DNA from: Microbacterium sp. Nx66
GTDB lineage: Bacteria; Actinomycetota; Actinomycetes; Actinomycetales; Microbacteriaceae
Direction: 5' to 3'
NCBI RefSeq assembly: GCF_904066215.1
Contig: NZ_LR880474.1
Coordinates: forward strand, 868,001-932,000
Length of the DNA stretch: 64,000 nucleotides
Within the stretch, counting starts at the first letter, position 1. Every line of letters starts with the position of its first letter. Below are positions 43,236-53,641 of this stretch, piece after piece. The notes beneath the pieces were generated by a model that saw nothing but the letters and a program-made list of their open reading frames with translations, ran no database searches and was not told the DNA's origin. Both the position numbers and the translations under genes were made by a program.

Positions 43236-46200
43236 ATGATGTCCGCTCCTGAGCACGGGGAGACCCTGACCCCCGTCTCGCACCGCAGAATCCGAGGGCG
43301 CGTGGGCGCTCTCGCCGCGACGTGCGTCGCCGCCCTGAGCCTCGGCTCGCTGGTGGCCGCGCCCGCATCGGCGAACACCGAGGGCACCGGGGTGGTGATC
43401 AACGAGGCCTATCTGTCCGGCGGCAGCGCCGGGGCGGCGTTCACGAACAAGTTCGTGGAGCTCTACAACCCGACGGCGGCGCCCGTCACGCTCGACGGCA
43501 TGTCCCTGCAGTACCGCTCCGCGGCCGGGACCGGCGCCTTCAACGGCGTCGCACCGCTGAAGGGGACGATCCCGGCGGGCGGCTACTTCCTCGTGCAGGC
43601 GAACAGCAACGGCACCAACGGCGCCGCGCTGCCCACTCCCGATGCCACCACGACGCTGAGCCCGAGCGGCACCAACGGCACCCTGGCGCTCGTCGAGGGC
43701 ACCGCGGCGGTGACTCTCACCCCCGGCTCGACGGTCGGCGTGGACGGGGTGATCGACCTCCTCGGCTACGGCACCTCGAACACCTTCGAGACGGCGGCGG
43801 CCACCGCCCCCACCAGCAACACCGACGTCCGGTCGCTGAATCGCACGGACGGTGCGGACGCGGACGACAACAAGGCCGACTTCGCACTGTCGGCGGCCAT
43901 CACCCCGCAGAACTCCGGCGGCACGGATCCCGGCACCGACCCGGGCGAGGAGCCGGGGACGGAGCCGAAGGCCGCCACCATCGCGGAGGTCCAGGGCACC
44001 GGCGCCGTCTCGCCGCTCGCCGGACAGCGCGTCCGCGTCGAGGGCGTCGTCACGGCGGACCACCGGACCGGCGGCTACAAGGGCATCGTGATCCAGACGC
44101 AGGGCTCGGGCGGCGAGACCGACGCGACCCCGGGCGCCTCGGACGGCGTGTTCGTGTTCCTGAACGCGCTCGCGCCCACGCTCGAGATCGGCGACCTCGT
44201 CTCGGTGACCGGCACGGTGAGCGAGTACTACGGTCAGACCCAGATCGCCCCTGCCGCGGTCGCGGACGTCTCGGTGGTCACGGCCGGCGTGGGCGTGCCC
44301 GCGCTCACACCGCTCCCCGACACCGTCCGCGGTGCCGACCGCGAGCAGTACGAGAACATGTACGTCGCCCCGACCGGCACGTACCGGCTCGCGTCGAGCC
44401 ACCAGCTCTACAACTACGGGGCGCTGTGGCTGAACGCCGGCGACGACCTCAACGTCAAGAGCACCGAGACCACGCGTCCCGGGGCCGACGCGGCCGCCAT
44501 CGCGGCCGAGAACCGCGCCAACCGCATCCTGCTCGACGACGCCTGGTCCATCCAGGTGACCAACAACGGCCACCCGGGCCAGCAGCCGTACTTCACGGAG
44601 GACACGGTGGTCCGCAACGGCGACACCGTCGACTTCGGGTCCAACGGCTACGTGCTCCAGTGGGGCTTCGACGACTGGCGTCTGCAGCCGGTGGTCCCGA
44701 TCGACGACGCCTCCCCCGCGGAGCGCAAGGTCACCTTCGAGGCGACGAACCCGCGCCCCGCGGAGGCCCCGGAGGTGGGCGGTGATGCGCAGGTGGCGTC
44801 GTTCAACGTCTACAACTACTTCACGACGCTGAAGAGCGAGAACGCCGACGCCCGCGGCGCGGCGAACGCGGCCCAGTTCGCGATCCAGAAGTCCAAGATC
44901 GTCTCGGCCATCAACGGCCTCGACGCGGAGATCGTGGCGCTGATGGAGATCGAGAACTCGGTCAAGCTGGGCAAGCCCGTCGACACCGCCCTGAAGGACC
45001 TCGTCGCCGGCCTCAACGCCGACGCGGGCTCCGACGTGTGGGACTACGTGCGCACGCCCGAGGCTCTGCAGGACCCGGCGACCACGGACTACATCACCAA
45101 CGCGATCATCTTCAAGAAGGACGCCGTGAGCACGGTGGGCGACAGCGCCACCGTCACCGACGAGTCCGTGTGGGGCAACGCCCGCGAGCCGATCGCCCAG
45201 GCGTTCGACATCGACGGCCGCGTCGTCACCGTCGTCGCCAACCACCTGAAGTCGAAGTCCCCGCCGCAGGGCGCCGGGGCCGAGCCCGCCGACGGTCAGG
45301 GCTTCTTCAACGCCGACCGGGTGAAGCAGGCGCAGGCCGTCCTCGACTTCACCGACGAGCTGGCCGAGAGCAGCAGCAGCAGCGACATGCTGCTGATCGG
45401 CGACTTCAACGCCTACGGGCAGGAAGACCCGATCGACGTCTTCACCTCGCAGGGGTGGAGCGACGTCGCCGCCGACAAGGCCGCAGGTCAGTACACCTAC
45501 ACGTTCGACGGCGAGCTCGGCTCGCTCGACCACGTGATCGCCTCGCCCTCGCTCGTCCCGTCGATCACGGGCGCCGGTGTATGGGGAATCAACTCCCCCG
45601 AGTGGAGCGACCGCGGCTATGCGTTCGGCGCCGCCGAGGAGGGCACCCCCTACCGGTCCAGCGATCACGACCCGATCCTCGTCGGCGTCTCCTCGGAGAT
45701 CCCGCCGGTGAGCATCGACGTGGTGACGGTGAACGACTTCCACGGCCGTATCGAGGCGGACGGGGCGGCGGCGGGAGCTGCCGTGCTCGCCGGCGCGGTG
45801 CAGCAGTTCCGTGCGGCGAACCCGAACACGATCTTCGCCGGAGCCGGCGACCTGATCGGGGCGTCGACGTTCACCTCGTTCATCAACGACGACAACCCCA
45901 CGATCGACGCGCTCAACGCCGCCGGTCTGGACGTGAGCGCGGCGGGCAACCACGAGTTCGACCAGGGCTGGGAAGACCTGCGCGACCGGGTGCAGGAGCG
46001 CGCGGACTGGGAGTACATCTCCTCGAACGTCTTCCTCACCGAGACCGGTGAGCCCGCGTTGGCCCCGGCCTGGGTCAAGGAGCTCGACGGCGTGCGCGTC
46101 GGATTCGTGGGCGCCGTCACGGAAGACCTCGACTCGCTCGTCTCGCCCGAGGGCATCGCTGATCTCGAGGTGCGCAGCATCGTCGACTCCGTGAACGCCG

Positions 46201-47876
46201 TGGCCGACGACCTGCGCGACGGGGACCCCGCCAACGGCGAGGCGGACGTGGTGATCCTGCTCGTGCACGAAGGCGCGGAGAGCACCGCGCTGTCCGCGAT
46301 CACCGAGGACTCGCCGCTGGGCGAGATCGTCTACGGGGTCGACGACGACGTGGACGCGATCGTCTCGGCGCACACGCACCTCGCCTACAACCACGTCATC
46401 GATGGCCGGCCGGTCGTCTCGGCGGGGCAGTACGGCGAGAACCTCGGCCTCATGAACATCCAGGTCGACCCGAAGACGAAGGAGCTGCTCTCGATCACCA
46501 ACGAGATCAAGCCCCTCACGGCTGCGGGCAAGCCGCTGTACCCGGCGGTGCCGGAGGTGCAGGCGATCGTCGACAAGGCGAAGGCGGAGGCCGACGTGCT
46601 GGGCGCCGTGAAGGTCGGCGACATCACCGCCGACTTCAACCGTGCGCGGCAGACCAACGGCTCGGAGAACCGCGGTGGCGAGTCCACCATCGGCAACTTC
46701 GTCGCCGACGTGCAGAAGTGGTCCACGGGTGCGGACATCGCTCTCATGAACCCGGGCGGCATCCGTGCCAACCTGACCTACGCGTCGAGCAACGCCGACG
46801 ATCCGAACGGCAACGTCACCTACCGGGAGGCGGCGACCGTCCAGCCGTTCGCCAACACGCTGGTCACGCTGACCCTCACCGGCACGCAGCTGAAGGGCGT
46901 GCTGGAGGAGCAGTGGCAGCCGGCCGGATCGGCGCGACCGTTCCTCAAGCTCGGCGTCTCCGAGGGGCTGGTCTACACCTACGACCCGACGGCGGCCGCG
47001 GGTTCGCGGATCACCTCGATCACGCTGAACGGCACTGCGATCGACCCGAACGGGGAGTACACGGTGGCGGCGAACTCCTTCCTCGCTGCGGGCGGCGACA
47101 ACTTCGCCACCTTCAAGGAGGGCGCGGGCAAGCGGGACACCGGCAAGATCGACCTGCAGTCCATGGTCGACTGGTTCGACGCGAACAAGACGGCCTCGCC
47201 CGACCTCGCCCAGCGTGCGGTCGGCGTGACGGTCAGCCCGGCAGACGCCGACGGCTACCGCGCGGGCGACCAGGTGACCGTCTCCCTCTCCTCGCTGGCC
47301 TTCAGCGGGGGCGAGGCGGCTCCGGGAGCGGTCACCCTGTCGCTCGGTGACACGCAGCTCGCGGCTGGCACGGTCGACCCGACCATCGTGGACACCACGG
47401 ACGAGGGCGGGCGCGCCACCCTCACCTTCACGGTGCCGTCCGGGGTGTTCGGCGAGCAGCAGCTCACGGTCGAGGTCCCGGCGACGGGCACCACGGTGCA
47501 GGTGCCGTTCACGATCGCCGGCGAGGAGGAGTTCGCGGGGACCATCGCGCTCGGCTCCTCGAAGGTGGCCGCGGGCAAGAAGCTCGTGATCACCGGCGAG
47601 GGCTACCAGCCCGGCGAGACCGTGACGGTGGAGCTCCGCCCGAAGAAGGGCCAGGGCGTCGAGGTCGGCACGGTGCAGGTCCGTCAGGACGGCACGTTCA
47701 GCACCTCGGTGACGGTGCCGAAGAACGCCCAGCCCGGGAAGTACACCGTCGCGGTGGCGCAGGCGGACGGGGACGAGGCCACGGCCATGGTCACCGTCAA
47801 CCGCGCCGGCGGTATCGGCGGGATCATCAAGGACATCGTCGACTGGCTGTGGGACCTCCTGACCGGATGGTTCTGA
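43236..47876 (+). CDS. secreted ExeM/NucH-type nuclease fused to a 5'-nucleotidase
   Basis: A 1546-residue extracellular protein, probably for degrading DNA/RNA and salvaging phosphate and nucleosides. A signal peptide ends near residue 46 (LVAAPASA). A lamin-tail domain (about 50-185, VVINEAYLSGGSAGAAFTNK) is followed by an OB-fold (about 245-375), an endonuclease/exonuclease/phosphatase domain (about 510-815: ASFNVYNYF, LMEIENSV, LLIGDFNAYGQEDPID, SSDHDPILV), a calcineurin-type 5'-nucleotidase (from about 825: VTVNDFHGRIEAD, AAGNHEFDQGW, SAHTHLAYNH) with its C-terminal domain (about 1145-1330, NPGGIRANL), and two Ig-like modules. There is no LPXTG; it ends in the Trp-rich helix IIKDIVDWLWDLLTGWF. 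Confidence 0.9.
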   Translation: MMSAPEHGETLTPVSHRRIRGRVGALAATCVAALSLGSLVAAPASANTEGTGVVINEAYLSGGSAGAAFTNKFVELYNPTAAPVTLDGMSLQYRSAAGTGAFNGVAPLKGTIPAGGYFLVQANSNGTNGAALPTPDATTTLSPSGTNGTLALVEGTAAVTLTPGSTVGVDGVIDLLGYGTSNTFETAAATAPTSNTDVRSLNRTDGADADDNKADFALSAAITPQNSGGTDPGTDPGEEPGTEPKAATIAEVQGTGAVSPLAGQRVRVEGVVTADHRTGGYKGIVIQTQGSGGETDATPGASDGVFVFLNALAPTLEIGDLVSVTGTVSEYYGQTQIAPAAVADVSVVTAGVGVPALTPLPDTVRGADREQYENMYVAPTGTYRLASSHQLYNYGALWLNAGDDLNVKSTETTRPGADAAAIAAENRANRILLDDAWSIQVTNNGHPGQQPYFTEDTVVRNGDTVDFGSNGYVLQWGFDDWRLQPVVPIDDASPAERKVTFEATNPRPAEAPEVGGDAQVASFNVYNYFTTLKSENADARGAANAAQFAIQKSKIVSAINGLDAEIVALMEIENSVKLGKPVDTALKDLVAGLNADAGSDVWDYVRTPEALQDPATTDYITNAIIFKKDAVSTVGDSATVTDESVWGNAREPIAQAFDIDGRVVTVVANHLKSKSPPQGAGAEPADGQGFFNADRVKQAQAVLDFTDELAESSSSSDMLLIGDFNAYGQEDPIDVFTSQGWSDVAADKAAGQYTYTFDGELGSLDHVIASPSLVPSITGAGVWGINSPEWSDRGYAFGAAEEGTPYRSSDHDPILVGVSSEIPPVSIDVVTVNDFHGRIEADGAAAGAAVLAGAVQQFRAANPNTIFAGAGDLIGASTFTSFINDDNPTIDALNAAGLDVSAAGNHEFDQGWEDLRDRVQERADWEYISSNVFLTETGEPALAPAWVKELDGVRVGFVGAVTEDLDSLVSPEGIADLEVRSIVDSVNAVADDLRDGDPANGEADVVILLVHEGAESTALSAITEDSPLGEIVYGVDDDVDAIVSAHTHLAYNHVIDGRPVVSAGQYGENLGLMNIQVDPKTKELLSITNEIKPLTAAGKPLYPAVPEVQAIVDKAKAEADVLGAVKVGDITADFNRARQTNGSENRGGESTIGNFVADVQKWSTGADIALMNPGGIRANLTYASSNADDPNGNVTYREAATVQPFANTLVTLTLTGTQLKGVLEEQWQPAGSARPFLKLGVSEGLVYTYDPTAAAGSRITSITLNGTAIDPNGEYTVAANSFLAAGGDNFATFKEGAGKRDTGKIDLQSMVDWFDANKTASPDLAQRAVGVTVSPADADGYRAGDQVTVSLSSLAFSGGEAAPGAVTLSLGDTQLAAGTVDPTIVDTTDEGGRATLTFTVPSGVFGEQQLTVEVPATGTTVQVPFTIAGEEEFAGTIALGSSKVAAGKKLVITGEGYQPGETVTVELRPKKGQGVEVGTVQVRQDGTFSTSVTVPKNAQPGKYTVAVAQADGDEATAMVTVNRAGGIGGIIKDIVDWLWDLLTGWF

Positions 47877-47898
47877 CGCCGATCGGCGGATGACGTGG

Positions 47899-47936
47899 CG
47901 GAGGCCGTCGGGGCGACCCGGCGGCCTCCGTCGTTT
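47899..47936 (+). terminator. terminator of the nuclease/nucleotidase gene
   Basis: CGGAGGCCG/CGGCCTCCG (47899-47907, 47922-47930) with an inner CGGG/CCCG extension, followed by TCGTTT. Confidence 0.75.
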
Positions 47937-47967
47937 CCGCGGGGTCGGGGTGGCGCGCCCCGCCGAC

Positions 47968-47973
47968 TAGACT
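47968..47973 (+). promoter_or_regulatory. -10 box of leaderless DUF3817 gene
   Basis: TAGACT ends six bases before the ATG at 47980. Confidence 0.5.
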
Positions 47974-47979
47974 GGGGGC

Positions 47980-48492
47980 ATGCCCGAACCGAAAGTCGCC
48001 AGCTTTCCGGCGATCCGCGGTGCGCTGAAGTTCTACCAGATCGCGTCGATCATCACGGGAGTCATGCTGCTCCTGCTGCTCGCCGAGATGGTGCTGAAGT
48101 ACACGCCGATCCACCTCGAGCTCTTCGCCGGAGGGTCGGGCGGCCCGCTCTGGTTCGCCGGCGTCATCGCCGGACCGGACTGCCAGTGGTGGTCGCTGTT
48201 CGCGCCGTGGACGAACTCCTGCGAGATGACCTCCCTCGGGGACGGCTTCAACATCTCGCTGTTCATCCTCGTCGCCCACGGCTGGTTCTACGTCGTCTAC
48301 CTCTTCGCGTGCTTCCGCATGTGGAGTCTGATGCGCTGGCGGTTCCCGCGGTTCATCCTGCTCGCGCTCGGCGGCGTCGTGCCGCTGCTGTCGTTCTTCA
48401 TGGAGGCGGTCGTCGCCCGTGAAGTCAAGACCTATCTCGCCACCAGGGAGGCCGCCGAGGCCTCCGCGATCGCCCCGGAAGGTGTCCGTTGA
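47980..48492 (+). CDS. DUF3817 domain membrane protein
   Basis: A 170-residue protein with three membrane segments: [40 protein letters not shown] and [36 protein letters not shown] at the start marks DUF3817. It is translationally coupled to guaA through a 4-bp overlap (TTGA). Role unknown. Confidence 0.82.
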   Translation: MPEPKVASFPAIRGALKFYQIASIITGVMLLLLLAEMVLKYTPIHLELFAGGSGGPLWFAGVIAGPDCQWWSLFAPWTNSCEMTSLGDGFNISLFILVAHGWFYVVYLFACFRMWSLMRWRFPRFILLALGGVVPLLSFFMEAVVAREVKTYLATREAAEASAIAPEGVR

Positions 48493-50075
48493 CCGAACAG
48501 TCCGAGACCCAGCAGCGCCCCGCGCTCGTCGTCGACTTCGGCGCCCAGTACGCGCAGCTCATCGCCCGCCGCGTGCGCGAGGCCGGGGTCTACAGCGAGA
48601 TCGTGCCGCACACCGCCACCGCGGAGGAGATCGCCGCGAAGAACCCCGTCGCCATCATCCTCTCCGGTGGTCCGTCGTCGGTGTACGAGGAGGGTGCGCC
48701 GAAGCTCGACCCGTCGGTCTTCGACCTCGGCGTCCCCACGCTCGGCATCTGCTACGGCTTCCAGTACATGGCCCAGACCCTCGGCGGCGAGGTCGCGCAC
48801 ACCGGCCTCCGCGAGTACGGCGCGACCGATGCCGTCATCTCCGGTGACGGCGGCACGCTGCTCAGCGGGCAGCCGACCCAGCAGAACGTGTGGATGAGTC
48901 ACGGCGACCAGGTCGCGAAGGCCCCGGAGGGCTTCGAGGTGCTCGCGACGACGGAGGCCACGAAGGTCGCCGCCTTCGCGAACGAGGAGCGCGGTTTCTA
49001 CGGCGTGCAGTGGCACCCCGAGGTCAAGCACTCCGACCACGGTCAGCGTGTGCTCGAGAACTTCCTCCACAAGGGTGCCGGTCTGGCATCCGACTGGAAC
49101 CCCGACAACGTGATCGCCGAGCAGGTCGAGCGCATCCGCGAGCAGGTCGGCGACGCCCGGGTCATCTCGGCGCTGTCCGGCGGCGTGGACTCCGCCGTGT
49201 CGACCGCCCTCGTGCACAAGGCGATCGGCGACCAGCTCACCGCGGTCTTCGTCGACCACGGCCTCCTCCGCAAGGGCGAGCGCGAGCAGGTCGAGAAGGA
49301 CTACGTCGAGTCCACCGGCGTGCGGCTCATCACGGTCGACGCCGCCGAGACCTTCCTCGGTCACCTCCAGGGCGTGACCGATCCGGAGGAGAAGCGCAAG
49401 ATCATCGGGCGCGAGTTCATCCGGGCGTTCGAGAAGGTGCAGCTCGACCTCGTCGAGGAGGCGAAGGCCGACGGCGGCGCCCCGGTGAAGTTCCTCGTGC
49501 AGGGCACGCTCTACCCGGACGTCGTGGAGTCGGGTGGCGGTGCGGGCACCGCCAACATCAAATCGCACCACAACGTGGGCGGGCTGCCGGACGACCTCGA
49601 TTTCGAGCTCATCGAGCCGCTGCGGGCCCTCTTCAAGGACGAGGTCCGCGCGATCGGTCGCGAGCTCGGCATCCCCGAGGCGATCGTCGGCCGCCAGCCG
49701 TTTCCGGGGCCCGGCCTCGGCATCCGGATCATCGGTGAGGTCACCGCTGACCGTCTCGAGATTCTGCGTGAGGCCGACGCCATCGCCCGCGAGGAGCTGA
49801 CCAAGGCCGGCCTCGATCAGGAGATCTGGCAGTGCCCCGTCGTGCTCCTCGCCGACGTGCGCTCGGTGGGCGTGCAGGGGGACGGCCGCACCTACGGGCA
49901 CCCGATCGTGCTGCGTCCGGTCTCCAGCGAGGACGCCATGACGGCCGACTGGACGCGCCTGCCGTACGACGTGCTGTCGAAGATCTCGAACCGGATCACG
50001 AACGGCGTCCGTGACGTCAACCGCGTCGTGCTCGACGTCACGTCGAAGCCGCCGGGGACGATCGAGTGGGAGTAG
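48489..50075 (+). CDS. guaA: GMP synthase (glutamine-hydrolysing)
   Basis: Converts XMP to GMP. The 528-residue product has the class I amidotransferase domain ([20 protein letters not shown]; nucleophile in [29 protein letters not shown]), the PP-loop synthetase domain ([20 protein letters not shown]) and the dimerisation tail ([15 protein letters not shown]). The TTG start at 48489 (MTEQSETQQ) sits on the DUF3817 stop. Confidence 0.96.
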   Translation: MTEQSETQQRPALVVDFGAQYAQLIARRVREAGVYSEIVPHTATAEEIAAKNPVAIILSGGPSSVYEEGAPKLDPSVFDLGVPTLGICYGFQYMAQTLGGEVAHTGLREYGATDAVISGDGGTLLSGQPTQQNVWMSHGDQVAKAPEGFEVLATTEATKVAAFANEERGFYGVQWHPEVKHSDHGQRVLENFLHKGAGLASDWNPDNVIAEQVERIREQVGDARVISALSGGVDSAVSTALVHKAIGDQLTAVFVDHGLLRKGEREQVEKDYVESTGVRLITVDAAETFLGHLQGVTDPEEKRKIIGREFIRAFEKVQLDLVEEAKADGGAPVKFLVQGTLYPDVVESGGGAGTANIKSHHNVGGLPDDLDFELIEPLRALFKDEVRAIGRELGIPEAIVGRQPFPGPGLGIRIIGEVTADRLEILREADAIAREELTKAGLDQEIWQCPVVLLADVRSVGVQGDGRTYGHPIVLRPVSSEDAMTADWTRLPYDVLSKISNRITNGVRDVNRVVLDVTSKPPGTIEWE

Positions 50076-50083
50076 GGGGCACG

Positions 50084-51472
50084 ATGCCCCCGGTCTCGGC
50101 GCCTGTCCTCCCGGACGCCGAGTACCTGGTGCTGTCCAGCCGCCTGATCCCGGGGCTGGACGGCGGGTACACGATCGCCACGCTCGCGCGCGCCCGGCTG
50201 TTGGCCGCCGCAGGGGCGGGGGAGGGCGCGGGTCCGCAGCTGCTGACCTTCGACCCGGGGACGGCGGCCGAGCACGCCGAGCACCGTCGCGTGTTCACCG
50301 AGCGCGGCGCGCTCACCGCCCGCGATCGCCTGCGGAACCTCTTCGACGAGGCGGTCGCGCCGGAGGGCGGAGCCGCCTCCTGGCTGCGAGACGCGGCCGA
50401 CGCTGCGGTGGCGGCCGACCCCGACGTGGAGTACCGGGTGCTCGCGGACCCCGAGGGGCGCCCCTTCGCGGCGCTCCCGGTGATCCCGGGCAACCCCGAC
50501 TGGCACCTGACGGATGAACCGGTGCTGGTGTACGACGGCGCCGGCGTGGTCGTCGGTGCGCTGCACGGTTTCCGCGGACTCTACGGTGCCTGGCTCGGGC
50601 ACGTCACCGCGGCGGTGGGGGACCGTCCGATCGTCGTGATCTGCGAGTCCCGCCAGCTCGGTGAGCTGATCGCCGATTGGGTCGACCCGCGCGTCCGCAT
50701 CCTGCACCCCATCCACACCATGCACGTGGAGGCGCCCTACACGCCCGACGCGACCCTCAACACGCTCTGGACTCGCTGGTTCCGGCTGGCCGACCGCTTC
50801 GACGCGGTCATCTGGCCGACGGCCACGCAGCGGGACGACGTCGTGGCGCGGTTCGGTGAGGCCGCCAACCATGTCGTGGTGCCGAACCCCATCGCGCCGG
50901 TCGAGCGCCGTGACGACCTGCGCGAGGAGGGCCTCGTGGTCGTGCTGGGGCGCCTCGCCGCCGGCAAGCGCATCGACCATTCCATCCGTGCCTTCATCGA
51001 GGCGGACGTGCCGGGCTCCCGGATGGAGATCTGGGGCACGGGAGCAGAGCAGGAGCGGCTGGCGGCACTGATCGCCGAGCTCGACGCCGCGGACCGCGTG
51101 CGTCTCTGCGGCTACACCGCGGATCCGGCCACCGTTCTCGATCGGGCATCCGTGCTCGTCACCTCCACGGCGTTCGAAGGGCAGCCGCTGGGCATCGTCG
51201 AGGCCCTCCTGCACGGCACCCCCGTGGTGTCCTACGACGTGCGGTACGGCATCCGCGACGTTCTCGGTGCGGGCGGCGGGGTTCTCGTCCCCGCGGGCGA
51301 CGTGGAGGCGCTGGGGGAGGCGCTCCGGGAGCTGCTGACCGACCAGGACCGTCTGGCGGCGCTGCGTGCCGAGGCGCCGGCCGTCGCGGCGGCGTGGAGT
51401 CCCGAGCGCTCGATGGAGGCGCTGGCCACGACCATCGCCGCCGTCGTGCAGGCTCCGTCCCGGCGCCGCTGA
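50084..51472 (+). CDS. GT4 (GT-B fold) glycosyltransferase
   Basis: A soluble glycosyltransferase of 462 residues, with LVVVLGRLAAGKRIDHSIRA and FEGQPLGIVEALLHGTPVVS (the Glu-rich nucleotide-sugar site) as in GT4 enzymes, and an N-terminal half with unusual length that recalls poly(glycerol-phosphate) glucosyltransferases. A cell-surface glycosylation role is inferred. ATG at 50084 has AGGGGG upstream; a GTG at 50066 inside guaA is less likely. Confidence 0.82.
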   Translation: MPPVSAPVLPDAEYLVLSSRLIPGLDGGYTIATLARARLLAAAGAGEGAGPQLLTFDPGTAAEHAEHRRVFTERGALTARDRLRNLFDEAVAPEGGAASWLRDAADAAVAADPDVEYRVLADPEGRPFAALPVIPGNPDWHLTDEPVLVYDGAGVVVGALHGFRGLYGAWLGHVTAAVGDRPIVVICESRQLGELIADWVDPRVRILHPIHTMHVEAPYTPDATLNTLWTRWFRLADRFDAVIWPTATQRDDVVARFGEAANHVVVPNPIAPVERRDDLREEGLVVVLGRLAAGKRIDHSIRAFIEADVPGSRMEIWGTGAEQERLAALIAELDAADRVRLCGYTADPATVLDRASVLVTSTAFEGQPLGIVEALLHGTPVVSYDVRYGIRDVLGAGGGVLVPAGDVEALGEALRELLTDQDRLAALRAEAPAVAAAWSPERSMEALATTIAAVVQAPSRRR

Positions 51473-51485
51473 ACGCGACCGTCGC

Positions 51486-51521
51486 GACCGCCGGGAGGTC
51501 GCGAGCGGCCCCCCGGCGGTC
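51486..51521. terminator. terminator between convergent GT4 and GHL10 genes
   Basis: A 10-bp stem GACCGCCGGG/CCCGGCGGTC (51486-51495, 51512-51521) with a 16-base loop between convergent genes; no T-run. Confidence 0.65.
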
Positions 51522-51528
51522 GATGGCG

Positions 51529-53625
51529 TCATCGCGTGCGGCGCCCGTGTGCGGCCACGACCGTGGTGACGGCGCCGGCGGCCAGTAGCAGGCCGCCCAG
51601 CACCAGAGCGACGATGGGGGCGTCGCCACCCGTCGCCGCGAGATCACCGCGCTCGCCACGCGTGGCCCCGCCCCCGGGTGCCGTGACGCCGTCCTCACCC
51701 GCAGCGCCCGGGTTCGACGGGCTGCCGGGGTCCGTCGGTCCGGTCGGATCCGTCGGAGTCCCCGGGTCGGTCGGGTCCACCGGCTCGTCCACGGCGACAG
51801 CCACCGGCGCACTCTCGACGGCGGCGGCATCCAGCGCGGTCACCACCCAGGTCTCCGTCGCAGCGCGCGCGGCGGTGGGGGCATCGTCGGCGGGGAGGGG
51901 GAAGCGGAACGACGCCGCGCCGCCTGCCCAGACCGTGTCCACCAGCGCGCCCGGCGTGGCGACGATCTGCGCTGGATCACCGGTTCCGCGATAGATCGCA
52001 TACTGGCGGGCCTCCTGCGCGTCCCCGGCTTGCCAGCGGAGCTCGCCGTCGATGACCTCGGGGGCCGCCGGGGTGGCCACCTGTCCGTCCGAGAGCCAGG
52101 GCTTGGCCGGAACGAGCGTGGGGTGGGCGAAGGCCTCGCCCTCGAGGAGCTCGATCGCGGTGTTCTTGGCCTGGTGTTTGGGCTGCTGATCGGCGGGGAG
52201 AGAGCTCAGATCGCTGGGCTTCATGTCGTTGTAGCTGAACAGGACGCTGCCCTCGATGCCGTCGAGCTTCTGGTTGTACCGGATCTGGTTCGGCACCTCC
52301 TCCGGGTTCATCCAGGCCTGCTCCCAGCCGCCGTTGTTCACGTGCTTGTAGAGCGCGTGCCCCACGTACACCTGGGTGCGGCTGCCGGCGGCCACGTCGC
52401 TCCACCACTGCGCGAGCTCCCCGTAGGGGGCGGCGGCCTGGTCGAAGCTCCAGTAGATCTGCGGCACGATGTAGTCGATCAGCTCGTCCTGGACCCACCC
52501 GCGGGTGTCGGCGAAGACCGCCTGGCTGTACGTCTGCGACGAGCTGGTCGGCGTGTGGGATCCGGCCGGGTCCAGCGCCTCGTGCTCCCAGATCCCGAAC
52601 GGGCTGATGCCGAGCTGCACGGCGGTGCCGCGGGCCGCGTTGCCGGCAGCGATCGCGTCGTCGACGAGGGTGATGAGACCCGTGATGTTGTCGCGCCGCC
52701 ACGCCTCGATGCCGTCCACGGTGTCGGGGTAGCCCGCCGTGAGGCCGAACTCCTCGAAGGTCGCGCGGTCCTCGCCCTGCGCGCCGAAGAACACGTTCTG
52801 GCCGTCGACGGTGATCCGGTACGGGTAGAAGTAGTCGTCGAAGTGGATGGCGTCGACGTCGTAGTTCTCCGTGATCTCGGCGACGGTGGCCGCGACGTAC
52901 GCGGGGACCTCGGGCTGGCCCGGGTCCAGGAACAGCTTCTCCTCGAACGACAGCACCCAGTCGGGGTGCTGCACAGCGAAGTTGTCGTCGGCGAGGATGC
53001 CGGCGTCGTTGAGCGCCGCGATGTACTGCGGGATCGAGAGCGCCTTCACCTCGTCCGCGGTGAGCCCGAGTGCGGTGAGGATCGCGGGAGACGTCATCTT
53101 TGTGTTGGTCACACGGTAGGGGTTCAGCCAGGCGTGGAACTCCATGCCGCGCGCGTGCGTGGCCTCCACCATGCGCTGCAGCGGGTCGTACCCGGGATCG
53201 GCGCCCTGGGTGCCGGTGAGGAACTCGGACCACGGGTTGAGCGCCGAGGGGTAGTAGGCGTCCAGCAGCGGACGCACCTGGAAGATCACGGCGTTCATGT
53301 TCCAGGAGGCGAAGTCGTCGAGCACCGTCGCGTAGCGGGCGTCGAAGTCCGCCGCATCCGTGGGCTTGCCGAAGTTCAGGTTGCCGATCGTGCCGACCCA
53401 GGCGCTGGAGAAGCGGCGGTTCTCCGGCGTCAGCGTCGTGGGGATGGCGACCTGCTCTCCGGATCCCGGATAGGTGTACACGGGCTCCGTGCTGTAGCCA
53501 TAGGCACCGGAGGTGTCCTTGACGTACCGGGTCAACGGCTCCTCGTCGGGGGCCGCTCCGGCGGTGGTGGGGAACGCCAGCAGGAGCAGGGCGGCAGCGG
53601 CGGTGGCCGCGATGCGTCTCTTCAT
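51529..53625 (-). CDS. secreted, wall-anchored GHL10 family hydrolase (YngK-like)
   Basis: A 698-residue exported glycoside-hydrolase-like protein. ATG at 53625 starts the signal peptide (RIAATAAAALLLLAFPTTAG). The GHL10 (formerly DUF187) barrel spans about residues 45-480: SSAWVGTIGNLNF, AVIFQVRPLLDAYYPSALNP, MEFHAWLNPYRVTN, DAIHFDDYFYPY and DYIVPQIYWSFD. A fibronectin-like module, a Pro/Thr/Gly linker and a sorting signal LAATG (662-666) with membrane helix and RRTR tail follow, so it is probably fixed by a class E sortase. Its substrate is unknown. Confidence 0.88.
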   Translation of the reverse strand: MKRRIAATAAAALLLLAFPTTAGAAPDEEPLTRYVKDTSGAYGYSTEPVYTYPGSGEQVAIPTTLTPENRRFSSAWVGTIGNLNFGKPTDAADFDARYATVLDDFASWNMNAVIFQVRPLLDAYYPSALNPWSEFLTGTQGADPGYDPLQRMVEATHARGMEFHAWLNPYRVTNTKMTSPAILTALGLTADEVKALSIPQYIAALNDAGILADDNFAVQHPDWVLSFEEKLFLDPGQPEVPAYVAATVAEITENYDVDAIHFDDYFYPYRITVDGQNVFFGAQGEDRATFEEFGLTAGYPDTVDGIEAWRRDNITGLITLVDDAIAAGNAARGTAVQLGISPFGIWEHEALDPAGSHTPTSSSQTYSQAVFADTRGWVQDELIDYIVPQIYWSFDQAAAPYGELAQWWSDVAAGSRTQVYVGHALYKHVNNGGWEQAWMNPEEVPNQIRYNQKLDGIEGSVLFSYNDMKPSDLSSLPADQQPKHQAKNTAIELLEGEAFAHPTLVPAKPWLSDGQVATPAAPEVIDGELRWQAGDAQEARQYAIYRGTGDPAQIVATPGALVDTVWAGGAASFRFPLPADDAPTAARAATETWVVTALDAAAVESAPVAVAVDEPVDPTDPGTPTDPTGPTDPGSPSNPGAAGEDGVTAPGGGATRGERGDLAATGGDAPIVALVLGGLLLAAGAVTTVVAAHGRRTR

Positions 53626-53641
53626 CGAGTCTCGTCCGATC

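Noticed and set aside
42888..46394. A very long open frame on the minus strand across the nuclease/nucleotidase gene
   Set aside because: It is a GC-composition shadow: Arg/Val/Gly/His-rich, without domains, and antisense to a gene with clear catalytic motifs.
50066..50083. GTG at 50066 as the start of the GT4 gene
   Set aside because: It lies inside guaA without a ribosome site, whereas ATG at 50084 has AGGGGG at suitable distance.
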